Positions 24,358 to 31,580 of a DNA stretch of 64,000 nt are shown piece after piece (position 1 is the first letter of the stretch; each line of letters opens with the position of its first letter). The stretch is from Yinghuangia seranimata (GTDB taxonomy: Bacteria > Actinomycetota > Actinomycetes > Streptomycetales > Streptomycetaceae): contig NZ_JASAOI010000002.1 in the NCBI RefSeq assembly GCF_029953285.1, positions 124,001 through 188,000 on the forward strand. The letters run 5' to 3'. The notes beneath the pieces were generated by a model. The model made no database searches. It saw only the letters and a program-made list of their open reading frames with translations, and was not told the origin of the DNA. The translations under genes and the position numbers were made by a program.

Positions 24358-25752
24358 TCAGGAGTCGAAGCCCAGGCCCAGGCGGTCCAGGGAGCGCAGC
24401 CACAGGTTGCGCTTGCCGTGGGCGTCCTCGCGCGCCATCGACCAGCGGGTCGCCTGGATTCCGAGGTAGCGCACGGGTTCCGGCGGGAAGGGCACCGGCT
24501 TGCGGCGGATCATGTCGAGTTCGGTGCGTTCGGTGCTGCGGCCCTCGAGCAGGTCGAGCATCACCTCGGCGCCGAACCGGGTCGCGCCGACGCCGAGGCC
24601 GGTGAAGCCCAGCGCGTAGCCGACGCGGCCCGCGGACGCGGTGCCGGCGAACATGCAGAACCGGGTCGTCGAGTCGATGACGCCGCCCCAGGCGTGCGAG
24701 AACGGGACGTCCGCCAGCGCGGGGAAGGTCTCGGCGAACTGCGCGGCCAGCGTGTCGAAGGTGGCCGGGCGCTGGGTGAGCGCCTCGTCGACGCGGCCGC
24801 CGAACGGGTAGATCGCGTCGTAGCCGCCCCACAGGATGCGCTGGTCGGCGGTCTTGCGCAGGTAGTGGAACTGGTTGCCCGCGTCGGTGATGCCGTGCGG
24901 CCCGGTCCAGCCGATCGCGGCGAGCTGATCGTCCGTCAGCGGCGCGGTGGTCAGCGCGTAGTCGTAGACCGGGACCATGCTGAGCCCGAGGCGCTTGAGC
25001 AGCGGCGGGTAGATGTTGGTCGCCAGCGCCACCCGGCGGGCGGCGACCTGGGCGTACGGCGTGGTCAGCCGCACCCGGTCGGCGTGCTTCGCGTCCAGCG
25101 CGGTGACCTCGGTGCGCTCGGCGATCCGGACGCCGGCGGACAGGCACGCCGCGCGCAGCCCCCACACCAGCCGCGCGGGGTCGAGCAGCGCGTAGTCCGG
25201 CAGCCAGAGCCCGGACGTCCAGACGGGGGAGTCGACGTACTCGCGCAGTTCGTCGCGGTCCAGGAGCACGGCCTTCTCACCGTGCCGCTCGTTGAGCCTT
25301 TGGGCGCCGCGCAGTTCCTCGGCCTGCCAGGCGGTGGCGGCGACTGAGACCTTGCCGGTGCGCGCGAAGCCGCAGTCGATGCCGTAGGTGTCCAGGTCGC
25401 GTTCGAACGCGTCGAGGTTGGCGTGCCCGAGCCGCTGGAGCGTGGCGATCTCGTCGGGCCAGCGGGACGCGCCGTTGCCGAGGCCGTGGGTGAGGCTCGG
25501 CGAGCAGAACCCGCCGTTGCGCCCGCTGGCGGCGTGGCCGCAGGTGCCGGCCTCGAGCACGAGCACGTCGCGGCCGGGGTCGCGCTGCTTGGCGAGCAGC
25601 GCGGTCCACAGGCCGGTGTAGCCGCCGCCGACGACGACCAGGTCGGCGGTGGTGTCCTCGGTCAGGCGGGGGAGCGGTTCGGGGTGTTCGGGGCGGTCGA
25701 GCCAGTACGGCGCGGCGGCGGTGCCGGCGAGCGCGGCCCGGTGGGAGGTCAT
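24358..25752 (-). CDS. FAD-dependent amine oxidase (DAO family, PuuB-like)
   Basis: 464 residues. FAD motif DLVVVGGGYTGLWTALLA is at about 38-55 and AASGRNGGFCSPSL follows, the signature of the gamma-glutamylputrescine oxidase branch. The C-terminal GFTGLGVGATRFGAE is the third FAD contact. These enzymes oxidise a secondary or primary amine to an imine with release of ammonia or an aldehyde and H2O2. The aldehyde dehydrogenase immediately upstream (70 bases) would take the aldehyde on. With the AsnC gene this forms an amine/polyamine catabolic set. Confidence 0.87.
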   Translation of the reverse strand: MTSHRAALAGTAAAPYWLDRPEHPEPLPRLTEDTTADLVVVGGGYTGLWTALLAKQRDPGRDVLVLEAGTCGHAASGRNGGFCSPSLTHGLGNGASRWPDEIATLQRLGHANLDAFERDLDTYGIDCGFARTGKVSVAATAWQAEELRGAQRLNERHGEKAVLLDRDELREYVDSPVWTSGLWLPDYALLDPARLVWGLRAACLSAGVRIAERTEVTALDAKHADRVRLTTPYAQVAARRVALATNIYPPLLKRLGLSMVPVYDYALTTAPLTDDQLAAIGWTGPHGITDAGNQFHYLRKTADQRILWGGYDAIYPFGGRVDEALTQRPATFDTLAAQFAETFPALADVPFSHAWGGVIDSTTRFCMFAGTASAGRVGYALGFTGLGVGATRFGAEVMLDLLEGRSTERTELDMIRRKPVPFPPEPVRYLGIQATRWSMAREDAHGKRNLWLRSLDRLGLGFDS

Positions 25753-25822
25753 GCGGATGGTCCTCGGAGTGCTGGGTGCGGGCGGGCGGGGTGGCAGCCC
25801 CGCCCGCCCGGGATCGACGGGG

Positions 25823-27256
25823 TCAGAGGCTGAAGACGCCGGTCCGGACGTCCGACATCGCCTGGAGCGTGAGCTTGCTGCCCATCCGGCCCCAGCCGGT
25901 GCGGCGGCCGCCCGCCCCGCCGAACGGCATGTTGGCGTCCCAGAAGCACGTCGAGTCGTTGACGATGACCTGGCCCACCGCCATCTCCTCGACGAAGCGG
26001 AACGCCTTGCCCATGTCCTTGGTGAACACCGCGCCCTGGAGGCCGAGTTCGTCGTCGTTGGCGATGCGCAGCAGGTCGTCGTCGTCCACGCCGGTGATGA
26101 TCGGCACGACCGGGCCGAACGACTCCTCGCGCGACACGAGGCTGTCGACGGGGACCTGGTCGATCACCGTGAACTCGTAGTACAGGTCGGTCGGCATGCC
26201 CGGGCGCCGGCCGCCGCCGAGGAGGACCTTCGCGCCGCGCGCGCGGGCGTCGGCGACATGGCGGTCCATCTTCGCCGCCACGCCCTCGTTGTTGAGCGGG
26301 CCCATCGTGGTGGCGGGGTCGAACGGGTCGCCGAGCACGACGGCTTCGGCGGCGCGCAGCACCGCGTCCACGAACTCGTCGTGCACGTCCTGGTGGACGA
26401 TCACGCGCTCGGTCGCGCAGCAGACCTGGCCGGCCAGGAACGAGGCGCCGTACACCGCGGCCCGCGCCGCCGCCTCGACGTCCGCGTCGGCGAGCACGAC
26501 CACCGGACCGTTGCCCGAGCACTCCATGATGGAGCGCTTGAGCCCGGCGGTGGACAGGATCCGCTCGGCCGTCGCCGAGGACCCGATGAAGCCGATGGCG
26601 TCGATGCCGCGGTGGCTCACGAGCGCCTCGCCGACGGTGCCGTCGCCGGGCAGGACGCTGACGAGACCGTCCGGCAGGCCGGCGGCGGCGAACGCCTCCA
26701 TGGCCTTGAGCACGCTCAGCGGCGTGTTGGCCGGCGGCTTCACGACGAGCGCGTTGCCCATCGCCAGACCGGGGCCGACGAACTCGGCGACCGAGTGGAA
26801 CGGGAAGTTCCAGGGCGTGACGATGCCCCACGTGCCGACGGGGCGGTATGTGGTGAACATGCGCTTGTTCGGGTACAGCGACGGCATCGTGTCGCCGTGC
26901 AGGCGGGTGGCGTCCTCCGCCTGGAACCGCATGAGCATCGCGGACTCGTGGATGTCGGTGACCGCCTCGGCCAGCGGCTTGCCCTGCTCGAGCACCGTCA
27001 GCCGGGCCAGCTCGTCGACGCGCTTGTCGATCTCGTCGGCGATGCGGACGCAGATCGCGGCCCGCTCCCAGACGGTGCGGCGGCCCCACTCGCGCTGCGC
27101 GGCGTTGGCGGCGGCGACGGCGGCGTCGACGTCCGCGGTGGTGGGGACGGGCGTCGTCCCGACGAGCTCGCCGGTGGCGGGGCTGCGCACCTCGTAGACC
27201 TCGGAACCCGCGCCGTCCACGAAGGCGCCGTTGATGAAGAGCTGGTAGTGGGTCAT
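25823..27256 (-). CDS. NAD(P)-dependent aldehyde dehydrogenase
   Basis: 477 residues. The ALDH landmarks are present: TPWNFPFHSVAEFVGPGLAMGNALVVKPP, the general-base Glu in MECSGNGP, and the nucleophilic Cys in GQVCCATERV. The glutamate motif is CSGN instead of the common LGGN, and the cysteine is doubled. GAGAGGGATCC precedes the ATG. As the first gene of the operon with an amine oxidase it probably oxidises the resulting amino- or acylamino-aldehyde to the acid. Its promoter region carries AGCAA/TTGCT palindromes likely bound by the AsnC protein. Confidence 0.9.
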   Translation of the reverse strand: MTHYQLFINGAFVDGAGSEVYEVRSPATGELVGTTPVPTTADVDAAVAAANAAQREWGRRTVWERAAICVRIADEIDKRVDELARLTVLEQGKPLAEAVTDIHESAMLMRFQAEDATRLHGDTMPSLYPNKRMFTTYRPVGTWGIVTPWNFPFHSVAEFVGPGLAMGNALVVKPPANTPLSVLKAMEAFAAAGLPDGLVSVLPGDGTVGEALVSHRGIDAIGFIGSSATAERILSTAGLKRSIMECSGNGPVVVLADADVEAAARAAVYGASFLAGQVCCATERVIVHQDVHDEFVDAVLRAAEAVVLGDPFDPATTMGPLNNEGVAAKMDRHVADARARGAKVLLGGGRRPGMPTDLYYEFTVIDQVPVDSLVSREESFGPVVPIITGVDDDDLLRIANDDELGLQGAVFTKDMGKAFRFVEEMAVGQVIVNDSTCFWDANMPFGGAGGRRTGWGRMGSKLTLQAMSDVRTGVFSL

Positions 27257-27334
27257 GGATCCCTCTCAGTGCGGCCGCAGGTCGAGCCTCCTCAGCGTGC
27301 TCTGAGCAATATTGTGCTGTCAATAGTTCGGATC

Positions 27335-27375
27335 CAGCAAGATCAATGACCTTGAATTGCTGAATCAGCAAGATC
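27335..27375. promoter_or_regulatory. Operator candidate between ALDH and HAD genes
   Basis: A perfect palindrome TTGCTGA-A-TCAGCAA lies at 27357-27371. CAGCAAGATC occurs twice (27335-27344 and 27366-27375), 31 bases apart, about three helical turns. AGCAATATTGTGCT at 27305-27318 has matching AGCA/TGCT ends. Spaced half-sites of this kind suit an octameric Lrp/AsnC regulator; the binder is inferred. Confidence 0.5.
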
Positions 27376-27410
27376 GAGGATCGAGTGGTCTCCGGGCGTA
27401 CCGTCGGAAC

Positions 27411-28193
27411 ATGGACGGAGTCCGCGCGGTGCTGCTGGATGTCGACGGCGTGCTGGCCGTCTCCTGGCAGGCCCTCCCCGGGGCGTCGGAGGCGCTGGAG
27501 CGGCTGCGCGCGGCGGGGTTCGGCGTGCGGATGGTGACGAACACGACCGTGGGGACGCGCGCCCTGGTCGCCGACAACCTGCGGGCCGCGGGCTTCGCGG
27601 TGGCGCCGGAGGACATCCTCACGGCGCCCACCGCGACGGCCGCGTACCTGCGCGAGACCTACCCCGGCGCCCGCTGCGCACTGCTGAGCGAGGGCGACGT
27701 CCGCGAGGACCTCGACGGCGTCACCCTCGTCGACGACGACCCCGAGGTCGTCGTGCTCGGCGGCGCGGGCCCGGCGTTCGACTACGAGACCCTCAACCGC
27801 GCCTTCCGGTGGCTGCGCGACGGCGCGCGGCTGGTCGCGATGCAGCGCGGACTGTACTGGCGCACCAGCGAGGGCCTGCGGCTCGACGTCGGCGCGTTCC
27901 TGCCCGGGCTGGAAGCGGCCTCGGGCGTGCGGGCCGAGGTGGTCGGCAAGCCCGCACGGGCGTTCTTCACGGCCGCCCTGCGCGCGGTGGGCGCGGAACC
28001 CGGCGAGGCCGTGATGGTCGGCGACGACGTCGAGACCGACGTGCTCGCCGCCCAGGCGCTCGGCCTCACCGGCGTCCTGGTGCGCACGGGCAAGTACCTG
28101 CCCGAGACGCACCGCGCCGCCTCGGGGACGCCGGACCACGTCGTCGACTCGGTGGCGGACGTGCCCGACCTCCTCGGCACACCGGCACCCTGA
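27411..28193 (+). CDS. HAD-superfamily IIA phosphatase (NagD/LHPP-like)
   Basis: 260 residues. The nucleophile motif is LLDVDGVLAVSW (Asp9, Asp11), followed by motif II VTNTT and the C-terminal motif VMVGDDVETDVLAAQALGLTGVLVRTGKY. The cap position between motifs II and III marks subclass IIA. Members dephosphorylate sugar or nucleoside monophosphates, or phospholysine/phosphohistidine analogues; the substrate is not clear. It is divergent from the aldehyde dehydrogenase and ends 11 bases before a convergent VOC gene. No strong ribosome-binding site precedes the ATG. Confidence 0.88.
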   Translation: MDGVRAVLLDVDGVLAVSWQALPGASEALERLRAAGFGVRMVTNTTVGTRALVADNLRAAGFAVAPEDILTAPTATAAYLRETYPGARCALLSEGDVREDLDGVTLVDDDPEVVVLGGAGPAFDYETLNRAFRWLRDGARLVAMQRGLYWRTSEGLRLDVGAFLPGLEAASGVRAEVVGKPARAFFTAALRAVGAEPGEAVMVGDDVETDVLAAQALGLTGVLVRTGKYLPETHRAASGTPDHVVDSVADVPDLLGTPAP

Positions 28194-28204
28194 GCCCTAC
28201 GGGG

Positions 28205-28642
28205 TCAGCGGAGCTCCTCGGCCAGCCCGACCACGATCCCCTCGGGGCCGCGGACGTAGCAGAGCAGGTACAGGTCCTCGAACCGCACGATCTCACCCAC
28301 GAGTTCGGCACCGTGACCGCGCAGCCGCGCCACCGTGTCCTCGATGTCGTCGACCGCGAACATGACGCGCCGGAGCCCCGGCGTGTTCACGGGCGTGTCC
28401 TTCTCCGGGGCGGCCCCCTTCGGCGTGTGGAACATCGCCAGCTCGATGCGGCCGGGCCCGTCCGGGACCCGCAGCATCGCGATCTCCTGCCGCGCGCCGT
28501 CGATCCCGATGATCCGCTCCACCCACGGCCCCTCGACCGGCATCCTGCCCTCGAGCTCCATGCCGAGCTCGACGAAGAACGCGATGACGGTGTCGAGGTC
28601 CTCGACAACGATGAGCACGTTGTCCATCCGCTGGATCGCCAT
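28205..28642 (-). CDS. VOC-superfamily (glyoxalase/dioxygenase-like) protein
   Basis: 145 residues. Two VOC modules start with RMDNVLIVVEDLDTVIAFFVELGMELEGR and LRRVMFAVDDIEDTVARLRGHGAEL, and it ends GPEGIVVGLAEEL. Glu and His positions at the metal site are partly kept. The ATG at 28640-28642 is chosen for the GAGAGGGGA before it. It may be a lyase or a resistance-type binding protein; context gives no substrate. Confidence 0.85.
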   Translation of the reverse strand: MAIQRMDNVLIVVEDLDTVIAFFVELGMELEGRMPVEGPWVERIIGIDGARQEIAMLRVPDGPGRIELAMFHTPKGAAPEKDTPVNTPGLRRVMFAVDDIEDTVARLRGHGAELVGEIVRFEDLYLLCYVRGPEGIVVGLAEELR

Positions 28643-28803
28643 ACCGGATCCCCTCTCGGTGTCGTACGGCCATCGTGGCCGCCTCCACCTCCGGGACGGA
28701 GCCCCCACGCCGTACTCGACATCCCCGCCGGCCTTCCGCGAAAAAAATGTCCGCCGCCGTGGGCTGGGACGCGCACGCCCGGTCGCGGAGTCGGACAGGT
28801 CGG

Positions 28804-28822
28804 GGAACGGACCGTCCGTTCC
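28804..28822. promoter_or_regulatory. Palindrome upstream of the beta-propeller gene
   Basis: GGAACGGAC-C-GTCCGTTCC is a perfect 9-1-9 palindrome ending 17 bases before the ATG at 28840. It could be an operator or a leader hairpin next to the ribosome-binding region (GGAG at 28829-28832). Confidence 0.4.
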
Positions 28823-28839
28823 GGAACCGGAGACGATTC

Positions 28840-29961
28840 ATGCGCCTGCACGCACGCGCGGTCGGCTTGGCCGCCGCCGCGACGCTGCTCACCCTGGGCT
28901 CGGCCCTGCCCGCCGAGGCCGCCCCGGGGCCCCACTGGTCGGAGGCGCCGTTCGTGCCCGCGGGCCAGGTGTTCCTGCCGTACGGCGGGACGGCCCACCC
29001 GACGCCGTTCACCACGTGGGTGGCCGGCTCGAAGATGACCGACAACCAAATGAGCCCCCAGCTCCTCGCCCGCGACCCCTACCCGGGTGCCGCCTGGCAC
29101 GAGGTGCCGCTGCCCGCGCTGCCCGCGGGAGCGAGCGCGCAGATCAACGACCTCGACACGCTCGGCCCCGCGAGCGCGTTCATGGTCGGCGAATACAGCG
29201 GGCCCGTGGGCGGGTTCGTCACCGAGCGGTGGGACGGCCGGGCCTGGCGGATCATCCCCGCCCCCGCGTCGCCGGACTCCAGCTTCGGATCCCTGCTCGA
29301 CGTCGAGGAGCTGACACCGAACGACGCGTGGGCCGTCGGGTTCGAACAGCACGGCGACGAGGGCGCGCTGGACAGCGTGATCCGGCACTGGGACGGCACC
29401 GCCTGGCGGGTCGCCGAGGTCCCGCAGGTCCCCGGCGGCACCGCGCTGTTCTCCATGAGCGCCGTGTCCGACCACGAGATCTACGCGGTCGGCCGCGCGT
29501 GGCAGGACTTCCGCCCGGTCATGATGCGCTACGACGGCACCGCGTGGCGCCTGGTCGACCTGCCGCCGATCGACGCCGAGGCGAGCGAACTGCGCTCGGT
29601 CGTCGCACGCGGCCCGAACGACGTCTGGGCCGTCGGCGGCGCCCGCGACCCGAAGGGCACCACGCGCGGCCTCGTGCTGCACAACGACGGCACGGGCTGG
29701 CGCGAGGTGCCGCTGCCCGCCGGAACCGACGTCCTCGACAAGGTCGCCGCCACCCCCGACGGCGTGGCCGTCGTCGGCAACGGCGACAACGCCCCCTTCG
29801 GCCTCTACCTCCGCGCCGGCGCCTGGCGCTCGCTCAACCTCCCCGCCGAACCCGGCCTGACCGTCCACGACCTCGACGTGGCCTTCGGCACCGTCACCGT
29901 CGCGGCCTTCCGCTACACCGAAACCTCCTCCGCCAGCCTGGCCCTCACCGCCCGCTTCTGA
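28840..29961 (+). CDS. Secreted beta-propeller protein
   Basis: 373 residues with a signal peptide (about 1-27, cleavage after PAEA). The mature part contains repeats of about 50 residues built around the phrase D-x-W/Y-A-V-G (NDAWAVGFEQ, HEIYAVGRAW, NDVWAVGGAR) followed by WDGTAWR or YDGTAWR turns. This is a kelch/YCF48-like propeller of six or seven blades. Such proteins are frequent secreted proteins of actinomycetes and bind ligands or wall components; no catalytic residues are evident. A terminator follows. Confidence 0.82.
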   Translation: MRLHARAVGLAAAATLLTLGSALPAEAAPGPHWSEAPFVPAGQVFLPYGGTAHPTPFTTWVAGSKMTDNQMSPQLLARDPYPGAAWHEVPLPALPAGASAQINDLDTLGPASAFMVGEYSGPVGGFVTERWDGRAWRIIPAPASPDSSFGSLLDVEELTPNDAWAVGFEQHGDEGALDSVIRHWDGTAWRVAEVPQVPGGTALFSMSAVSDHEIYAVGRAWQDFRPVMMRYDGTAWRLVDLPPIDAEASELRSVVARGPNDVWAVGGARDPKGTTRGLVLHNDGTGWREVPLPAGTDVLDKVAATPDGVAVVGNGDNAPFGLYLRAGAWRSLNLPAEPGLTVHDLDVAFGTVTVAAFRYTETSSASLALTARF

Positions 29962-29968
29962 CCCCGCC

Positions 29969-30001
29969 CCGGGTGGGCCGACCGACCGTCGGCCCACCCG
30001 G
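29969..30001. terminator. Intrinsic terminator
   Basis: CCGGGTGGGCCGAC and its exact complement form a 14-bp stem around a 5-base loop, eight bases after the propeller stop. The convergent gene ends at 30130. Confidence 0.8.
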
Positions 30002-30129
30002 CACGGTTGCGGCCGCAGGGGTGGGCGCGGCTTTGACGTGACCCGACAGGCGTGCCGGGGGACGTGCGCTCCGTTCCTTCTCCAGGTCAGGCGCCGTCTT
30101 CAAGGGGCCGGGATTGTCCGTCGCCTGCC

Positions 30130-31323
30130 TCACTGGAGCACGACGGTGACGCCGTACTTGCGTAGGAGGTTCACGGTCACCTCGAAGTAGGACAGGCCAT
30201 CGAGGTGGCCCAGGACGTCGTCGGCGAGGGCGTGGCGCGCGATGTCGGCGTGGTGCCAGACGAGGGTGAACGGGGGGACGACAGAGGGGCCGCCGCACAA
30301 GCTGTCCGCCACCCAGTCCAGGTCTCTGCCGTAGCCGGCGCCGGGGCCGAGCAGGGCTTCGCCGAGTGCCAGCAGCAAGCCGGCCCTCTCGGTGACGTGC
30401 TGTCCGTCCAGGTGGTACGTCCCGCCGGAGAGGCCCTCCGGCCCGTACGGGCCGACGCGGGTGAGGTCCAGCCACTCGGACCGGCCTTTGGCGTCGAACC
30501 GTGCCCACTGGTTGGGCCGCGTGGGAACACCGTCGGACCAGATCTCCCAGACCCCGCGGGCGGCCAGGGTGGGGCGGTCGTCGCCGGGGTCGGTGACGGT
30601 GACGTCGATCAGGGTTCCGCCGAGGACGGACGGGCGTGCCTCGACGGTGTCCAGGTCGAGGCGGTACCCGGTCATCGTCCGGCCGTGGCGATCGAGGCAC
30701 CAGAGCGTGATCGGGTCCTCCTCCTGCGGAAGGGGACGGCGCAGCAGGGCCAGAAGCGGTGCGGCGGGTTCGCAGCCGATCAGGTGCACGGGCGGGGTGG
30801 GTCGGTGCGGGCGCGGGGTGAGCAGGCCGTCGATGGAACGGCAACCGCCCGATGGGCTGTTCCCCCGGATCGAGGGGAACCACAGGTCGAACCGCGGACG
30901 CGAAGGCAGCCGCCTGCTGCCCGGATAGTCGTCCTCCCTGACGCCGGTGCCCACGACGATGTCCACGCGCCCGGGATCGCCCGGGGTGGGCCACTGGGCC
31001 AGGACAGCCGTGTCCTCCAGGTCCCAGAAGCGGGCCGGCCCGTCGTTCGAGGGATCCACAGGCTCGATCGAGAGCAGTCCGTCCCCCAGCAGCCGCAACG
31101 GTTCGGCGCTGTCCGCCACGGCCTGGACCAGTCGGCTCTCGCGCGGGCAGCCGCGCAGTGTCAGGACCTCTCGCGGCAGCGGAGGCGGGTCCATGAACAG
31201 GCCCTCGACCTCCGCGCACCGCCCCCACAACACGCCTTCCTCCTCACCGTCGACGTCCTCCCGCACCAGGAGGTACCGGACCGGGAAGTCCCACTCCCAC
31301 CCCGCATGTTCCTCGGACCGCAC
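30130..31323 (-). CDS. Protein with C-terminal barstar-like domain
   Basis: 397 residues. The C-terminal 115 (about 283-397) read TYHLDGQHVTERAGLLLALG, then DLDWVADSLCGG, FTLVWHHADIAR and YFEVTVNLLRKYGVTVVLQ. This is the order of elements of barstar, the intracellular inhibitor of barnase-type ribonucleases. The N-terminal 280 residues are Trp/Pro/Asp-rich and unrecognised; they repeat WDLED/WEIWSD-like strands. GGGGAG precedes the GTG start. No ribonuclease toxin lies in the window, so it may be an orphan immunity protein or a regulator. Confidence 0.7.
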   Translation of the reverse strand: MRSEEHAGWEWDFPVRYLLVREDVDGEEEGVLWGRCAEVEGLFMDPPPLPREVLTLRGCPRESRLVQAVADSAEPLRLLGDGLLSIEPVDPSNDGPARFWDLEDTAVLAQWPTPGDPGRVDIVVGTGVREDDYPGSRRLPSRPRFDLWFPSIRGNSPSGGCRSIDGLLTPRPHRPTPPVHLIGCEPAAPLLALLRRPLPQEEDPITLWCLDRHGRTMTGYRLDLDTVEARPSVLGGTLIDVTVTDPGDDRPTLAARGVWEIWSDGVPTRPNQWARFDAKGRSEWLDLTRVGPYGPEGLSGGTYHLDGQHVTERAGLLLALGEALLGPGAGYGRDLDWVADSLCGGPSVVPPFTLVWHHADIARHALADDVLGHLDGLSYFEVTVNLLRKYGVTVVLQ

Positions 31324-31533
31324 GCTTCTCCCCTGCTACCAGGCTGTCTTGGCGCGCTCACCCTACGGTTGGCTGACGTCGACGCCCTCCGAAGATCGCG
31401 TGCTTGGGCCTTGTCGGACGTGCCGGCCGGGTCCTGGCCGGACGCCATGACCACCAGCCGCCGAGGTCACATAGAAAACGGCCGAGCTCGATCAAATCCG
31501 GTCAGTTCTGGCAGGCTGTCGTTCGTACGATGG

Positions 31534-31576
31534 GCTGAGTTCGCTGAGTTCCTCCGGGAGGAACCCACACCGGAGG
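31534..31576 (+). promoter_or_regulatory. Leader of the LAL gene: tandem repeat and alternative hairpins over the ribosome-binding site
   Basis: GCTGAGTTC is repeated in tandem (31534-31551). GTTCCTCC-G-GGAGGAAC (31548-31564) is a perfect hairpin. CCTCCGG (31551-31557) can instead pair with CCGGAGG (31570-31576), which contains the true ribosome-binding site. The two foldings exclude each other. Confidence 0.5.
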
Positions 31577-31580
31577 TGAC

